From a virus: a stretch of 64,000 nucleotides of DNA. The notes below the pieces were generated by a model. That model was not told where the DNA came from, ran no database searches, and saw nothing but the letters and a program-made list of their open reading frames with translations. The DNA is taken from positions 1 to 64,000 of IMG/VR virus record IMGVR_UViG_3300032893_000004, one strand, 5' to 3'. This document shows positions 7,294 through 16,000 of this stretch, piece after piece (position 1 is the first letter of the stretch; every line of letters starts with the position of its first letter). The translations under genes and the position numbers were made by a program.

Positions 7294-7750
7294 TCGCAAC
7301 CTCCAGCTTCTTTCGCGGCACCAGCAGATCGCACTCTATTAAATCGACTTCGTTTAAAGAGATCATCCAACCGTACCCAGCGTCGCATAGTGCTATGCGA
7401 TCTCTCTTGCGAACAAAGTTGGATCGGTATTCGCTCAAGATATGAAGTTTCATGCATTCTATCGCAGGTGTCACCATGCTTGCCTGAAATGTGACCCTAA
7501 ACATCTGCGGTATCAAGGCGATCGGCTCCAGAACTTGATACAGATACGAAATTTCGAGATCAGTGATCGGCATCTGAGCGTAGTGAACTTTGATCCTATC
7601 CGTCTTCGTAATCTTCAGAGATGTTCCTACTGTAGGCGGAGGCAGCTCTTCCACCTTCTTGATGAGATTTTCTAACGCGTCGATGTCGCCTGGATTTTCT
7701 GAAACTGTATGCGCGGCTTGCGCGAACTGTTCTGATTTATCTTCTGGCAT
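7277..7750 (-). CDS. Hypothetical phage protein (157 aa)
   Basis: ATG preceded by AGAGGAGGCTAT. The first 45 residues are acidic and helical; the remainder is beta-rich with few charges (LEPIALIPQMFRVTFQASM) and a YGWMISL segment. Not assigned. It starts a two-gene unit after a 158-bp intergenic gap in which I see no promoter consensus. Confidence 0.65.
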   Translation of the reverse strand: MPEDKSEQFAQAAHTVSENPGDIDALENLIKKVEELPPPTVGTSLKITKTDRIKVHYAQMPITDLEISYLYQVLEPIALIPQMFRVTFQASMVTPAIECMKLHILSEYRSNFVRKRDRIALCDAGYGWMISLNEVDLIECDLLVPRKKLEVANESEK

Positions 7751-7908
7751 ATAGCCTCCTCTTACAAAATAGTGTGACAGCGGCGCAAAATGCCGAAAGA
7801 ATGTACATGCAAACGAGCTGGCTTATGCGTTGCATGCAGGGATTCTTTCTAACCTAGAGCCAACCAGGCGCATAGCGAATCGCGGACCGTTCTTTAGGTA
7901 TGAACGCT

Positions 7909-8289
7909 TCAGCCGAAGCTGAGTCTTAACCTGTCGAATCCGTGTTTGCACCGCTGCCACACATTATTATACCAAGAATTGAGACCGGTCGCGATGACTC
8001 TAGGGCTATAATTCGACAGAGTGTAGATCGCGAGGTGCTTACCGCCCGCGATCATATTGGTCGGTCTTACTTTCTTCCGTAGCTTGACGTTAGCCTTGAC
8101 GATGACTTGGGCATACATCTTCAGCGTTACCCTCGCGACTTCCTTCGCGTTACACTCGTACGTTATCTCATAGCATCCTCCAAGCGGTTTACCGTCTAAA
8201 GTCACCAGAGTGTTTGCTCCTGTCGATATACCTGCGGCGCCACGTCGCGGTTGGATGACGAGCTGCGGTATATGTCTTTTCTTGGCCAT
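7909..8289 (-). CDS. Hypothetical basic phage protein (126 aa)
   Basis: ATG after GGGAAGGAGGCCTC, a strong site. The core TLDGKPLGGCYEITYECNAKEV is a beta-hairpin pattern seen in small phage proteins of unknown function. Around it are basic segments (RPTNMIAGGKHLAIYTLSN). The last 30 residues are arginine-rich. The upstream gap contains the phased A-tract array, so its expression may be affected by DNA bending there. Confidence 0.65.
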   Translation of the reverse strand: MAKKRHIPQLVIQPRRGAAGISTGANTLVTLDGKPLGGCYEITYECNAKEVARVTLKMYAQVIVKANVKLRKKVRPTNMIAGGKHLAIYTLSNYSPRVIATGLNSWYNNVWQRCKHGFDRLRLSFG

Positions 8290-8320
8290 GAGGCCTCCTT
8301 CCCGGCTGCGGCCGGATTGT

Positions 8321-8380
8321 AAAAATTTGTAAAATTACGCAAAAATGCGTAAAATCATTCAAAATTGTTCAAAATTGTTC
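8321..8380. repeat. Six phased A-tracts with exact 10-bp period
   Basis: Six consecutive 10-bp units each begin with AAAA or AAAAA: the runs start at 8321, 8331, 8341, 8351, 8361 and 8371. The last two units are identical (AAAATTGTTC) and the others look diverged. A-tracts in phase with the helical repeat are the classic arrangement for strongly curved DNA. The array fills most of the 89-bp gap between two minus-strand genes. Confidence 0.75.
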
Positions 8381-8603
8381 AGTTCTTTTTATCTTGGTCC
8401 GGGTCTTCGATCGGATCAGGCCGATAATCGATGCCGTAGAATCTGGCCAGCTTCATGTTCTTTACGCGCTTGAATCGGCGCCGCGCGGCGACTCTTTCCG
8501 GTCGAGTCCGAGTCAATTCCTTGAGATTCTTCCGAGCCAGGTAGGCTCCTAGAGCCCAGGCCGATGCCAGACAACCTATCGCGATAATCGCTTGAATGTC
8601 CAT
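8379..8603 (-). CDS. Small membrane-anchored basic protein (74 aa)
   Basis: One N-terminal hydrophobic helix (IIAIGCLASAWALGAYLA), then a strongly basic cytoplasmic-type segment (RPERVAARRRFKRVKN) and an acidic tail. Starts at the ATG in a TGATG overlap with the upstream stop. It could be an inner-membrane anchor protein; no link to a known spanin or holin family is evident. Its 3' end runs into the phased A-tract array. Confidence 0.6.
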   Translation of the reverse strand: MDIQAIIAIGCLASAWALGAYLARKNLKELTRTRPERVAARRRFKRVKNMKLARFYGIDYRPDPIEDPDQDKKN

Positions 8604-9328
8604 CAAAAACCTATGGTGAAGTCCTTCTTCAATCGAAAACCGTTTCGCATGACGTCGCGAGGACGGACTACTTTAGTAGGCTGAAACTGCGTAAGATCCA
8701 GATCACCGACACCTTTAGTAGCCTGACCTGCCAGCACGTCATACTTACCGAGAGATTCTATGCCGAGCGGTGACAAGTCAACCTTCTCGCGAGCGGAATC
8801 GATTGCGCTCTGGATAAACGGCAGGAACTTCCCGTCGTTCATGATCAGACTGGCGTGCTCGATCGCTTCGTGCCGATATTCGTCACCGTCTGTAAACCGC
8901 TTGAACAACTCGTCCGGTCCGGAGGCATCTTCCGCCATCCGGTACGAAACGATCGCCCGAGCAGCCCACGTGCGAGCCGTCTTGCGCTGGATCTCCGCCA
9001 GAGATTCTTTGCCGAGTTCCGCGCGAGCCTTGTCGATGTCCAGAGCTTCGTTCTTCCGGAACGGCATCTCGGATGCGGCCAGCTTCTGAGGAATGCCCTT
9101 GACCCGTGCCATCTTAGCATGCGAGCCGGCCCAGTTGGACAGACGCTTGGCGTGCTGAATGGCGAATTCATCGTCGAACGTCCCGTGAGAAGTCATCATC
9201 TTCTTGGCGCGGGACACGAGCTGATGCGCTGCTTCCGCGTGATCCTGAGCATCCAGATGCTTGTTGCCGGGATGGGCTGCGTCGCCAAAGAACGATTTTC
9301 CGTTCGGAAGCTTCCCGGCTGGTTTCAT
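8603..9328 (-). CDS. Hypothetical phage protein, possibly fibre-associated (241 aa)
   Basis: The frame is open for 150 nt upstream inside the fibre gene, but the ATG at 9328 overlaps that gene's stop (TAATG), so I start there. The N-terminus is glycine/proline/histidine-rich (KPAGKLPNGKSFFGDAAHP), followed by an alanine-rich helical region full of histidines (HAEAAHQLVSRAKKM) and a KTARTWAARA segment. Its position after the 1605-residue protein suggests a fibre chaperone or partner; this is inference from position alone. Confidence 0.6.
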   Translation of the reverse strand: MKPAGKLPNGKSFFGDAAHPGNKHLDAQDHAEAAHQLVSRAKKMMTSHGTFDDEFAIQHAKRLSNWAGSHAKMARVKGIPQKLAASEMPFRKNEALDIDKARAELGKESLAEIQRKTARTWAARAIVSYRMAEDASGPDELFKRFTDGDEYRHEAIEHASLIMNDGKFLPFIQSAIDSAREKVDLSPLGIESLGKYDVLAGQATKGVGDLDLTQFQPTKVVRPRDVMRNGFRLKKDFTIGF

Positions 9329-12300
9329 TACGGAGTCGAAACGGCCTGGGTCTCGATCGCGAGCACCCACTGAACCGTAGCTCCTACAGAACCGTACACA
9401 ACTGCCATCACTTGGTTGCCTGAAACGGCGAAAACTATCGCGTAGTTCGCGCCGTCGCCGTCGAAACCGTTGACCCACGACAGCGGCTGTCCGGCTGCGG
9501 TAGCCACACCGCTCGATAGATAGAAGGTACCTTCCAAGCCGAACGAAGCGACTCCTAGAGGACCGTCCGACCGATACGCTGTCGCGTCGATCTTGATCCT
9601 ATAAGCTGTGTTGGCGTTGAGCGTAATCTGGCTGCCGGGCGAAGTAGGAGACGAAGTGATGATCGCGCCGGCCGCGCCGGTGACGACCTGCGCCGTCGTG
9701 AACTTCTGAACAGCCGAACCGGCGTGGTCGGTATGCGTCTTGACCGAGTGATAGCCGGACCAGATCGACTTAGGTTTATTCGTCTCGCTGCCGATCACGA
9801 AGCCTTGGTCCTGACCCGTGATATTGTAGATTCCGCCGAGCTGCGATGAACCGCCGTTGATGTAGATAGATCCGTTTACGACCAGGGCTGCGCTACCTAG
9901 CGGGACAGAGTCGGACGTGATCGAGACAGGCGTACCTGGCGCGATCTGGATAGAGTTACCAGCGTTGTACGCGGACTGAAGAGTCACGTCGGAAGACTTG
10001 GATACGACAGCCGAGCCGAACGCAGCTAAGTTCCTGAACCTTATGCGAGTGTTCGGCGGTGCCCACCGAATCATCTGGATCTTCGCCTTCGGACCGCCGA
10101 ACGTCTCGGTGTAGTCGACGTTTCCTTCGCGGATACCGTCGTTCCAGATCACGAGAAGTTCCTCGCCTGACAGAGAGGCATTAGCGTCCTGCTTGTAGTA
10201 GGAGTGATTCCCAAACACGACGAAGCCGCCGCCGCCGGTGACCTGCGTGCGCCGGTTCGGAGGCAGAACCATCTCGATACCGCCGCCGACCGAGTCTCCG
10301 TATATCGACGGAGCCGTGAAGGCGGGGTTGCCTGGGTTGTTGATGGTGAAGCCGGTGGCGGCGCCGTTCTGGAAGACGCCGGTGCCGTCGCTGAACGCTC
10401 CGAACACGATGTGAGCTAGGATACCGTTCGGACCAGGACCGTTAGGATTACCGCCAGGCATCACGATAGCGACGCCTTCGATGGTTTCCGATACGGCCGC
10501 TGTCCCATGCAAAACCCAGGCAAGGGCTGTGGGATTATACTGGGAACCTTGGTACATGTACGAGCCGGATCTGACGAGGCCGGAACCAGTCAGGTTGATC
10601 TGCTGAACGAACACAGATTCATCGTATACCGGCGTCATGAGAGCGGTGTTTACCTGACCGGCTTCTCGGTCTTCCTTCCGGAGAGCGAGTGTCAGGTTGT
10701 CCGTATCTTCGATGAACTGGTTCTCTCGGTAGTAAGTGACGGTCTGCGATGCAGCCAGCACGTTCGTGGCTTGCTGCATGATGACTGTTCTGGAAGTGAT
10801 GACGTTCTGGATCGTGAAGTAGTACATCGTCGTACCGTTGTAGTACGAGATCTGATCACCCTGCTGCATGATGTTGCCGGCGTCGGTCGTGAACGTGACC
10901 ATCTGAGTCAGGTTGTCGACAGCCTGTATCGTAAGCGACTGCGTGAACTGGTACGGGCCGGAAACTTGCGAGACGGAGTAGTTTGGATTGACGGCGCCTT
11001 CGGTGTTTGCTCCGGTATATATGAGAAGGTTATTGTCCACGCCGTCGTTGACGTTCCGAACCTCACCCGGCGACAGTTCCAGATCGCGGAAGTACACCTT
11101 AGGCAGCCCACCGTTGTCGCGGCGGACGGCGAGCCAGTACACGTCTGCGGTCGTATCCACGAGATCGTGCAGCTTCACGTATACTTTCGGATACGAGCCT
11201 TTAGAATACAGCATCGGACCGGTCGCGGCCGGCCTCTGGATAATCGTAGGAGCTTGTCCGCGATCGGTTACCAGAGTCACGGTCGTGGCGTTGATCGTCG
11301 CAATCTTGAGCCAGTAGTTGTCTGCCTCTCCAACGAACTTGATGAAGTCGCCGGGAACCAGAGCGTTTCCTTCCGCGTCGGTCATGATCGATGCAGTCGA
11401 GATGATTGACGATCCGCCGGCTGTCGTGAAGATCGTAGTGCCGGAGACGGGCTCGTTTCTCTCAAGGATAACGTACAGGACTTCTCCGTCCTGAACGTAA
11501 GCGGTACCTGTCTGACCGTTCACGTTGAACTGGTTAGCTGCCGGATCGACGTTCGGATCAGAAGTCTGCACGGTAGCTGTCTGTGGGATCGTGAAGGACA
11601 GGTCCCCGATTATCGACTTCACGACGATGTCGGAAGACCACTGAACCGGACCGGCGTACGGGTTGTTCGCGAAGTAGATGAACGTGTTGTCCAGACCGCC
11701 GACGTTGGTGTACGATTCGACCGATACTATGCCGGTACCCGTGATCTCGAAGGTATCCGCACCGGTCACCACGATTCCTACGTTGATGTATGACCGGATG
11801 TACTGGGACAACGAACTGTTGCCGTAGATCGTGAAGGACTGCGGACCGCCGGTGATCAAGTTGTGCGGAGAGAACGTAGTAACTGTCAGGTTGCCGGCGC
11901 CGTCGTTGGTGATGGTGGACACTCTCACCGGATTCAGAACCGTCGAGAGCGCCACTACGCCGTCTAGCTGGTACGCACCCGAGGCGATCGGCACGGAAGG
12001 CAACGTGGACGGACCTATCACGAACTGAACCTGATCGTTTCCGATACCGAACGCTTGCTGGTTGTCGACGTTGTACGCCGCCGGGAGTGCCTGAGTGATC
12101 GACAGCGTGAACTGGTAGTAGAACATGTCCGCGTTAGCACCTGCGGCGACTGCCGGGCTAGTGATCGCGCCGGGAGTACTTATCGTAACCTGATTGCCCG
12201 AAACCGCCTGAACGACGTGGACGCCGTCTAGCTGCTGCGACGTGAAGCCCGTAGCTTGCAAACCTTGAACGAGAATTTCCTGCTGCACGTCGAAGACAGC

Positions 12301-14145
12301 TGCCGACGCGTTCGCGGTCGACTGAGCCGACATCGTGAGAGTCGTACCTGATATGCCGATGACGTGAGCGAATCCGGCCGCGAAGTTCGAAGACGTGACG
12401 CGAGAACCCAGAAATACCTGCGACGTGCTGGACACCGCCGTGATCTGATCCGACGACATCGTGAAGTTACCGGTCAACGATACGGGCGCCAGGAACGAGT
12501 GGTTCGGGATCGTCAGAACGCCCGTGCTACCGATGCCGGCCGCGAACGACGTGATTGGCAGGTAAGGATTGTACGGCTGGCGAGTAGACGAGTCGAGCGA
12601 GCAGTTGTTCGTACCGGAAACGGTCGACGTCCCGGAACACGGCTGGACGGTAGCGAAAGTCAGCGATGTCGTGGACGGAGTGGAAGCTATCCTGAACACG
12701 CCGTTCGGCGGCGTACCAGAAGACAGAAGACCAGAGATGTTAACCCACTGACCTGGGTTCAGTCCGTGAGCGGTCGATGTGTTTACGGTAACGATCGACC
12801 ATACGGCCTGCGAGTTCGCGGTTCCGTCGTCGTTCGTAGTGAAGGACCAAGACGAGATGATGTTATTCGGAGTAGGATTGAGCGCCGACACTCTCTGCAG
12901 AGCTGCCCAGGTAGACGTATCGTCCACGAACGACTGAAGCATCCACTGGCTCGGGCTCGGGCGATACAGCCTTCGCTCAAACAGAGGCTCGTTGAATATG
13001 AACCCGTTATTGGACGTGATCGAGTTGATCAGGAGCGTTCCGCCGTTGAAGGCGGTTAGATCTGCGGCTACGCCGGAAGTTTGTCCCACGACGTACTCGT
13101 CGCCGGCCAAAGCAGTCGGATCTGTAGCGGATGACTGGAACGCACCGTACGTGACCGGCCCAGCCTGAAGAACGAGGTTGAACGAGATCTGACCGGCTCC
13201 GGTCATCACGGAACCGATCGAGTCGAGATACAGATCGTAGAGATTCAAGCCGACAGATGTGCCCGGAGTTGGTCCGTTGCCGGACGGTCCGCCTGTCCCG
13301 AAGTTGGAATCCATGTACCAGTAGACCGAGTTCGTGATCTCCTTGAAGCGCGTGTCCATCGCGTCGAGCTTATCTTTCAAAGTCTTGATGCTGAAGTCGC
13401 CGTAGAAGAACGCGTTCGGATCATCGCCGGGCTGAACCGTGAGAGGGTTGTATCCGGCGACGGTGGATATCCACTCGCGTCTGCCGGCAGCACCGGCTTG
13501 GGTATTCGTCAGGCCGCCCCACTGAAAAGAATTGTAGGGATTCGGATCTGCTCCGCCGGTGCCTAAGCGCCAGAAGTCGGTCGTGCACTTGGTTATGTAC
13601 TGGACAGCTCCGGTGTTGGTGGTAGACACGATCCACAGAGGCAGATACGTCGAGAAGCCGGAAGTCGAGATGTGATACTGATACTGAAGAATGTTCCCGA
13701 TCGGAACAGTCCTCTGGAACTCCAGCTGCTGAGAAGGCGACCAGCCGGCCGTCTGATCTGTCGTAGTCGGATCCGTGATGCGGGTGTAGTCCAGACCTAC
13801 GTAGTTGAGAGTGCCTGCCTGAAACGATCCGATCACGTTTGGATTGGACGGATTCAAGATGTCCGGCGGGGTAGTCGTCGGCACGCTGAGGATAGTACCG
13901 GACTGGGTGGCCGAGCTGTGAAGAAGAGTGGAGCCGGCTACGTTGACCTGAAGTTCCGAAGCGTTGATGGCTGCGTTAGGGATAACGATATCGAATCCGT
14001 TGATTAGATACGGCTGATTGACGCCGGTCATCATCCCGCGAAGTAACATATCGAAGTCGTAAGATACCGCAGATTCGATGGACCGCAAGTGCGGAAAATC
14101 TAATCTCATGCCGCTATAGCCTACTAAACGTCTATCAACGGCCAT
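9328..14145 (-). CDS. Large tail fibre/structural protein (1605 aa)
   Basis: Very long, low in cysteine, rich in Thr/Ser/Asn/Gly and beta-strand repeats, as in phage fibres and large tail proteins. It has at least one clear copy of a repeat domain (near residue 455, TSTAHGLNPGQWVNISG) and a diverged one near residue 760. This repeat is also seen in the 750- and 2184-residue proteins, and resembles the E1 FCCH-like beta domains common in phage tails. The C-terminus is hydrophobic-beta and glycine-rich. ATG with GGGAGATATTCC upstream. It follows a GIY-YIG endonuclease, whose CCTAATCT promoter probably also transcribes this gene. Exact role (fibre, tailspike scaffold or baseplate arm) cannot be decided from sequence; no lyase or chaperone domain is evident. 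Confidence 0.75.
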   Translation of the reverse strand: MAVDRRLVGYSGMRLDFPHLRSIESAVSYDFDMLLRGMMTGVNQPYLINGFDIVIPNAAINASELQVNVAGSTLLHSSATQSGTILSVPTTTPPDILNPSNPNVIGSFQAGTLNYVGLDYTRITDPTTTDQTAGWSPSQQLEFQRTVPIGNILQYQYHISTSGFSTYLPLWIVSTTNTGAVQYITKCTTDFWRLGTGGADPNPYNSFQWGGLTNTQAGAAGRREWISTVAGYNPLTVQPGDDPNAFFYGDFSIKTLKDKLDAMDTRFKEITNSVYWYMDSNFGTGGPSGNGPTPGTSVGLNLYDLYLDSIGSVMTGAGQISFNLVLQAGPVTYGAFQSSATDPTALAGDEYVVGQTSGVAADLTAFNGGTLLINSITSNNGFIFNEPLFERRLYRPSPSQWMLQSFVDDTSTWAALQRVSALNPTPNNIISSWSFTTNDDGTANSQAVWSIVTVNTSTAHGLNPGQWVNISGLLSSGTPPNGVFRIASTPSTTSLTFATVQPCSGTSTVSGTNNCSLDSSTRQPYNPYLPITSFAAGIGSTGVLTIPNHSFLAPVSLTGNFTMSSDQITAVSSTSQVFLGSRVTSSNFAAGFAHVIGISGTTLTMSAQSTANASAAVFDVQQEILVQGLQATGFTSQQLDGVHVVQAVSGNQVTISTPGAITSPAVAAGANADMFYYQFTLSITQALPAAYNVDNQQAFGIGNDQVQFVIGPSTLPSVPIASGAYQLDGVVALSTVLNPVRVSTITNDGAGNLTVTTFSPHNLITGGPQSFTIYGNSSLSQYIRSYINVGIVVTGADTFEITGTGIVSVESYTNVGGLDNTFIYFANNPYAGPVQWSSDIVVKSIIGDLSFTIPQTATVQTSDPNVDPAANQFNVNGQTGTAYVQDGEVLYVILERNEPVSGTTIFTTAGGSSIISTASIMTDAEGNALVPGDFIKFVGEADNYWLKIATINATTVTLVTDRGQAPTIIQRPAATGPMLYSKGSYPKVYVKLHDLVDTTADVYWLAVRRDNGGLPKVYFRDLELSPGEVRNVNDGVDNNLLIYTGANTEGAVNPNYSVSQVSGPYQFTQSLTIQAVDNLTQMVTFTTDAGNIMQQGDQISYYNGTTMYYFTIQNVITSRTVIMQQATNVLAASQTVTYYRENQFIEDTDNLTLALRKEDREAGQVNTALMTPVYDESVFVQQINLTGSGLVRSGSYMYQGSQYNPTALAWVLHGTAAVSETIEGVAIVMPGGNPNGPGPNGILAHIVFGAFSDGTGVFQNGAATGFTINNPGNPAFTAPSIYGDSVGGGIEMVLPPNRRTQVTGGGGFVVFGNHSYYKQDANASLSGEELLVIWNDGIREGNVDYTETFGGPKAKIQMIRWAPPNTRIRFRNLAAFGSAVVSKSSDVTLQSAYNAGNSIQIAPGTPVSITSDSVPLGSAALVVNGSIYINGGSSQLGGIYNITGQDQGFVIGSETNKPKSIWSGYHSVKTHTDHAGSAVQKFTTAQVVTGAAGAIITSSPTSPGSQITLNANTAYRIKIDATAYRSDGPLGVASFGLEGTFYLSSGVATAAGQPLSWVNGFDGDGANYAIVFAVSGNQVMAVVYGSVGATVQWVLAIETQAVSTP

Positions 14146-14626
14146 TGGAATATCTCCCGTGAATACGACGAGTCTTCCCGCTTTTCAGCTTAGATTCGTG
14201 ATTGTTTATCAGATGATAATTGGCTAATCCGACTTTTCTCAAAAGCTCTTTATGTTCAGGTCGAGCATGTAATCTTTTCGAGGCTTCCGATATCTTCCGT
14301 TTCGTCTCTTCGGAGTGTTTACCGTGAGAAAATCCGCCGTCCATCAAATTATATCCTTTGGAAGGATCAGTTGTTTCGAAGATGCGAACTGCATTTTTCT
14401 CCACCGCGTCTAATTCTTCGCGGGAATTGCAACGGTCTAGGATTATCTCTTCGAATTCTGACATACCATACTTTCGTAATGCATTGTAAAATGGGCGATT
14501 CAAGATCTTTTTGAAAGCATTCTGCTTGTGATCGCGCCGACGGTGCGACATCGGCTGCGTAGTCTGCCCGATGTACATCTTCATGTTTTGCCTGTTGACG
14601 TAGGCATAAACGATACCGTAATTCAT
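14135..14626 (-). CDS. GIY-YIG homing endonuclease with NUMOD3-like tail (163 aa)
   Basis: N-terminal GIY-YIG nuclease: GIVYAYVNRQ (residues 4-13) and MYIGQT (17-22) form the paired motif, followed by a basic SHRRRDHK helix and the acidic FEEIIL strand. The C-terminal HSEETKRKISEASKRL is a NUMOD3-type DNA-binding motif, as in Seg-like free-standing homing endonucleases. It would cut related phage genomes lacking the gene and so spread itself. The coding sequence is clearly more A/T-rich than the flanking tail genes, which fits recent insertion between the late promoter and the large fibre gene. It overlaps that gene's start by 11 nt. Confidence 0.9.
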   Translation of the reverse strand: MNYGIVYAYVNRQNMKMYIGQTTQPMSHRRRDHKQNAFKKILNRPFYNALRKYGMSEFEEIILDRCNSREELDAVEKNAVRIFETTDPSKGYNLMDGGFSHGKHSEETKRKISEASKRLHARPEHKELLRKVGLANYHLINNHESKLKSGKTRRIHGRYSNGR

Positions 14627-14645
14627 ATGTCCTCGTTAGATATGA

Positions 14646-14653
14646 AGATTAGG
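14646..14653 (-). promoter_or_regulatory. CCTAATCT late-type promoter element
   Basis: Minus-strand CCTAATCT 19 nt before the ATG of the GIY-YIG gene. Transcription from it would read through into the 1605-residue fibre gene, and it probably served that gene before the endonuclease inserted. Confidence 0.65.
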
Positions 14654-14657
14654 CTCG

Positions 14658-15113
14658 TCACAGCGTTAGACCTGGGGTCATCTGGAGCCCGTCGAACTGG
14701 AGATCTACCTGTACGATTCCCCGCGCGGGCACCGAGATCGTGTAGGTGCCGACCTTGCAGTACTCGCATGCGTACACGAGATTTAACGTGGCACGGTCCA
14801 GAATCTGAAACGAGAGGTATTTTGACTGGGTGGCTATGTAAGATCCGTCCGTATCTATGCGATATGAGACGAGTCCGAGTGATTCCGGAGTGGTTCCTTT
14901 CGGAAGATAAACCGTCAGCGACCCTTTCACGAACTGAGGAGCAGCTCCCTGGGCGATCTCGGCCGGAATCGGACTGTCGACCACGAACGTCTGCTTCTGC
15001 CCTTGGGAAACGGTAGAGGTAAAGTTGCGGGCGTATCCGATCGTCTTGGACGTACCGTCGTCGTAGCCAACTTTGAGCAGGAGGCTCGCTCCTGTATGCA
15101 GAAGACTTTTCAT
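14658..15113 (-). CDS. Probable virion structural protein (151 aa)
   Basis: All-beta pattern with Thr/Gly-rich strands (GTSKTIGYARNFTSTVS, GSLTVYLPKGTTPESL) and a small CEYCK turn. Compact beta proteins of this size near fibre genes are usually minor tail or tube components. ATG immediately abuts the stop of the 37-residue gene upstream, so translation is coupled. No named family. Confidence 0.6.
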   Translation of the reverse strand: MKSLLHTGASLLLKVGYDDGTSKTIGYARNFTSTVSQGQKQTFVVDSPIPAEIAQGAAPQFVKGSLTVYLPKGTTPESLGLVSYRIDTDGSYIATQSKYLSFQILDRATLNLVYACEYCKVGTYTISVPARGIVQVDLQFDGLQMTPGLTL

Positions 15114-15227
15114 CTAGAAGTGGATTCCTCCGGATATGACGAAGCCTAGAAACGCGACTTTGTCGGCTCCAAGCATATTCACGAAATTCTGAACTTCGAT
15201 TGCAAAAATGTAAATACGTGTTTTCAT
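15114..15227 (-). CDS. 37-residue hydrophobic small protein
   Basis: Its ATG overlaps the upstream stop by 4 nt (ATGA) and its stop directly precedes the ATG of the downstream gene, so it fills a gap exactly. That tiling strongly supports a real gene. The product, starting MKTRIYIFAIEVQNFV, has two short hydrophobic stretches and may be membrane-associated. No homologue recognised. Confidence 0.6.
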   Translation of the reverse strand: MKTRIYIFAIEVQNFVNMLGADKVAFLGFVISGGIHF

Positions 15228-15487
15228 TGCACCTTCTTACACCACTGCGGATCGAAGAGCAGATGCGGCAGCTGGAATGTCGTTCCGAACTTTTTGTTCG
15301 CGATCTTGACGACCATCTTGAGCTTGTCATACGCCGCTCGCAGACGCGTCTGCGCTCGGATGAGTTCTTCCCGTTCCGGAAGCTTGTGCTCAAGATAGAG
15401 GTCCACGGCTTGCTCGCATGCCGCGACGTAGTCTTCCATCGCTTCGGCGTGAAATGATACTGCGAGTTCTTTCTGACCGTGAAACAT
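15224..15487 (-). CDS. Hypothetical helical phage protein (87 aa)
   Basis: Helical, with a C-terminal basic/aromatic segment (KIANKKFGTTFQLPHLLFDP) and an N-terminal MFHGQKELAVSFHAEAM. The ATG and an adjacent GTG overlap the previous stop (GTGATG); I chose the ATG. Function unknown. Confidence 0.6.
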   Translation of the reverse strand: MFHGQKELAVSFHAEAMEDYVAACEQAVDLYLEHKLPEREELIRAQTRLRAAYDKLKMVVKIANKKFGTTFQLPHLLFDPQWCKKVQ

Positions 15488-15858
15488 CACGACCTCGAAA
15501 TGGTGCCGAGAGGGGCGACGAAGAAAGAGTTAGTCTTAGGAACCTCAGCGCGAGTAACGGTGGTTTCGTCTATTGACGCGGAAGTGGTGGTTATCACGCC
15601 GCTGGTCGCAGTGATCGTGGTGATAATCTCCGGCTGTCCGCAGATCTTACAGTGCCGCATCAAGGCAGACGTTCCGATCGGATCGTAAGCGCAAGGACCT
15701 GGATTGCAGCGAACCTGCCACACCGAAGGGATATAGATGGGTGCCGGACCGAACCCGATCGTCTGAGAATAGGCTGGCCGCTTCTCAAGTTCTGCGATCA
15801 GTTTTCGCTGAGTTTCGAGAAGCTCCTGCATCAGCTTCATCTCTCTGGACTTTTTCAT
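15487..15858 (-). CDS. Hypothetical protein with coiled-coil start and Cys motif (123 aa)
   Basis: Residues 1-27 form a basic amphipathic helix (MKLMQELLETQRKLIAELEK). The middle has CNPGPC and HCKICGQP, which could be a metal-binding knuckle; the C-terminus is Thr-rich beta. AGAGGAGGAAAAC upstream is an excellent ribosome binding site. It overlaps the end of the preceding gene by 74 nt. Confidence 0.6.
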   Translation of the reverse strand: MKKSREMKLMQELLETQRKLIAELEKRPAYSQTIGFGPAPIYIPSVWQVRCNPGPCAYDPIGTSALMRHCKICGQPEIITTITATSGVITTTSASIDETTVTRAEVPKTNSFFVAPLGTISRS

Positions 15859-16000
15859 GTTTTCCTCCTCTTATTAGTATCATACCATGATTCATGCGAC
15901 GCCTGAGATCGCTTACTCTGCAGCGTTCCCCGGAAGAGTGAATCAGCTTGACCGGTCTCATCCCCATCGCTCGCATGAAGAGATCTACCAGCCACTTCAC
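15785..16000 (-). CDS. Hypothetical basic protein (71 aa)
   Basis: Starts in an ATGA overlap with the stop of the 750-residue tail gene. Short amphipathic N-terminus (KWLVDLFMRAMGMRP), then arginine-rich. The last 24 codons overlap the next gene, which has its own strong ribosome binding site; an overlap this long is unusual here, so the C-terminal part may carry little selection. Confidence 0.5.
   Translation of the reverse strand: MKWLVDLFMRAMGMRPVKLIHSSGERCRVSDLRRRMNHGMILIRGGKHEKVQRDEADAGASRNSAKTDRRT

Noticed and set aside
7790-7852. Plus-strand 20-codon frame MPKECTCKRAGLCVACRDSF with four cysteines
   Set aside because: It has no ribosome binding site or plus-strand promoter, and lies antisense within the leader of a minus-strand gene.
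10507-11409. 300-codon plus-strand open frame inside the large fibre gene
   Set aside because: It is antisense to a well-supported gene, very arginine-, valine- and histidine-rich, and lacks a ribosome binding site; a codon-bias shadow. The plus-strand frame at 12364-13059 is the same.
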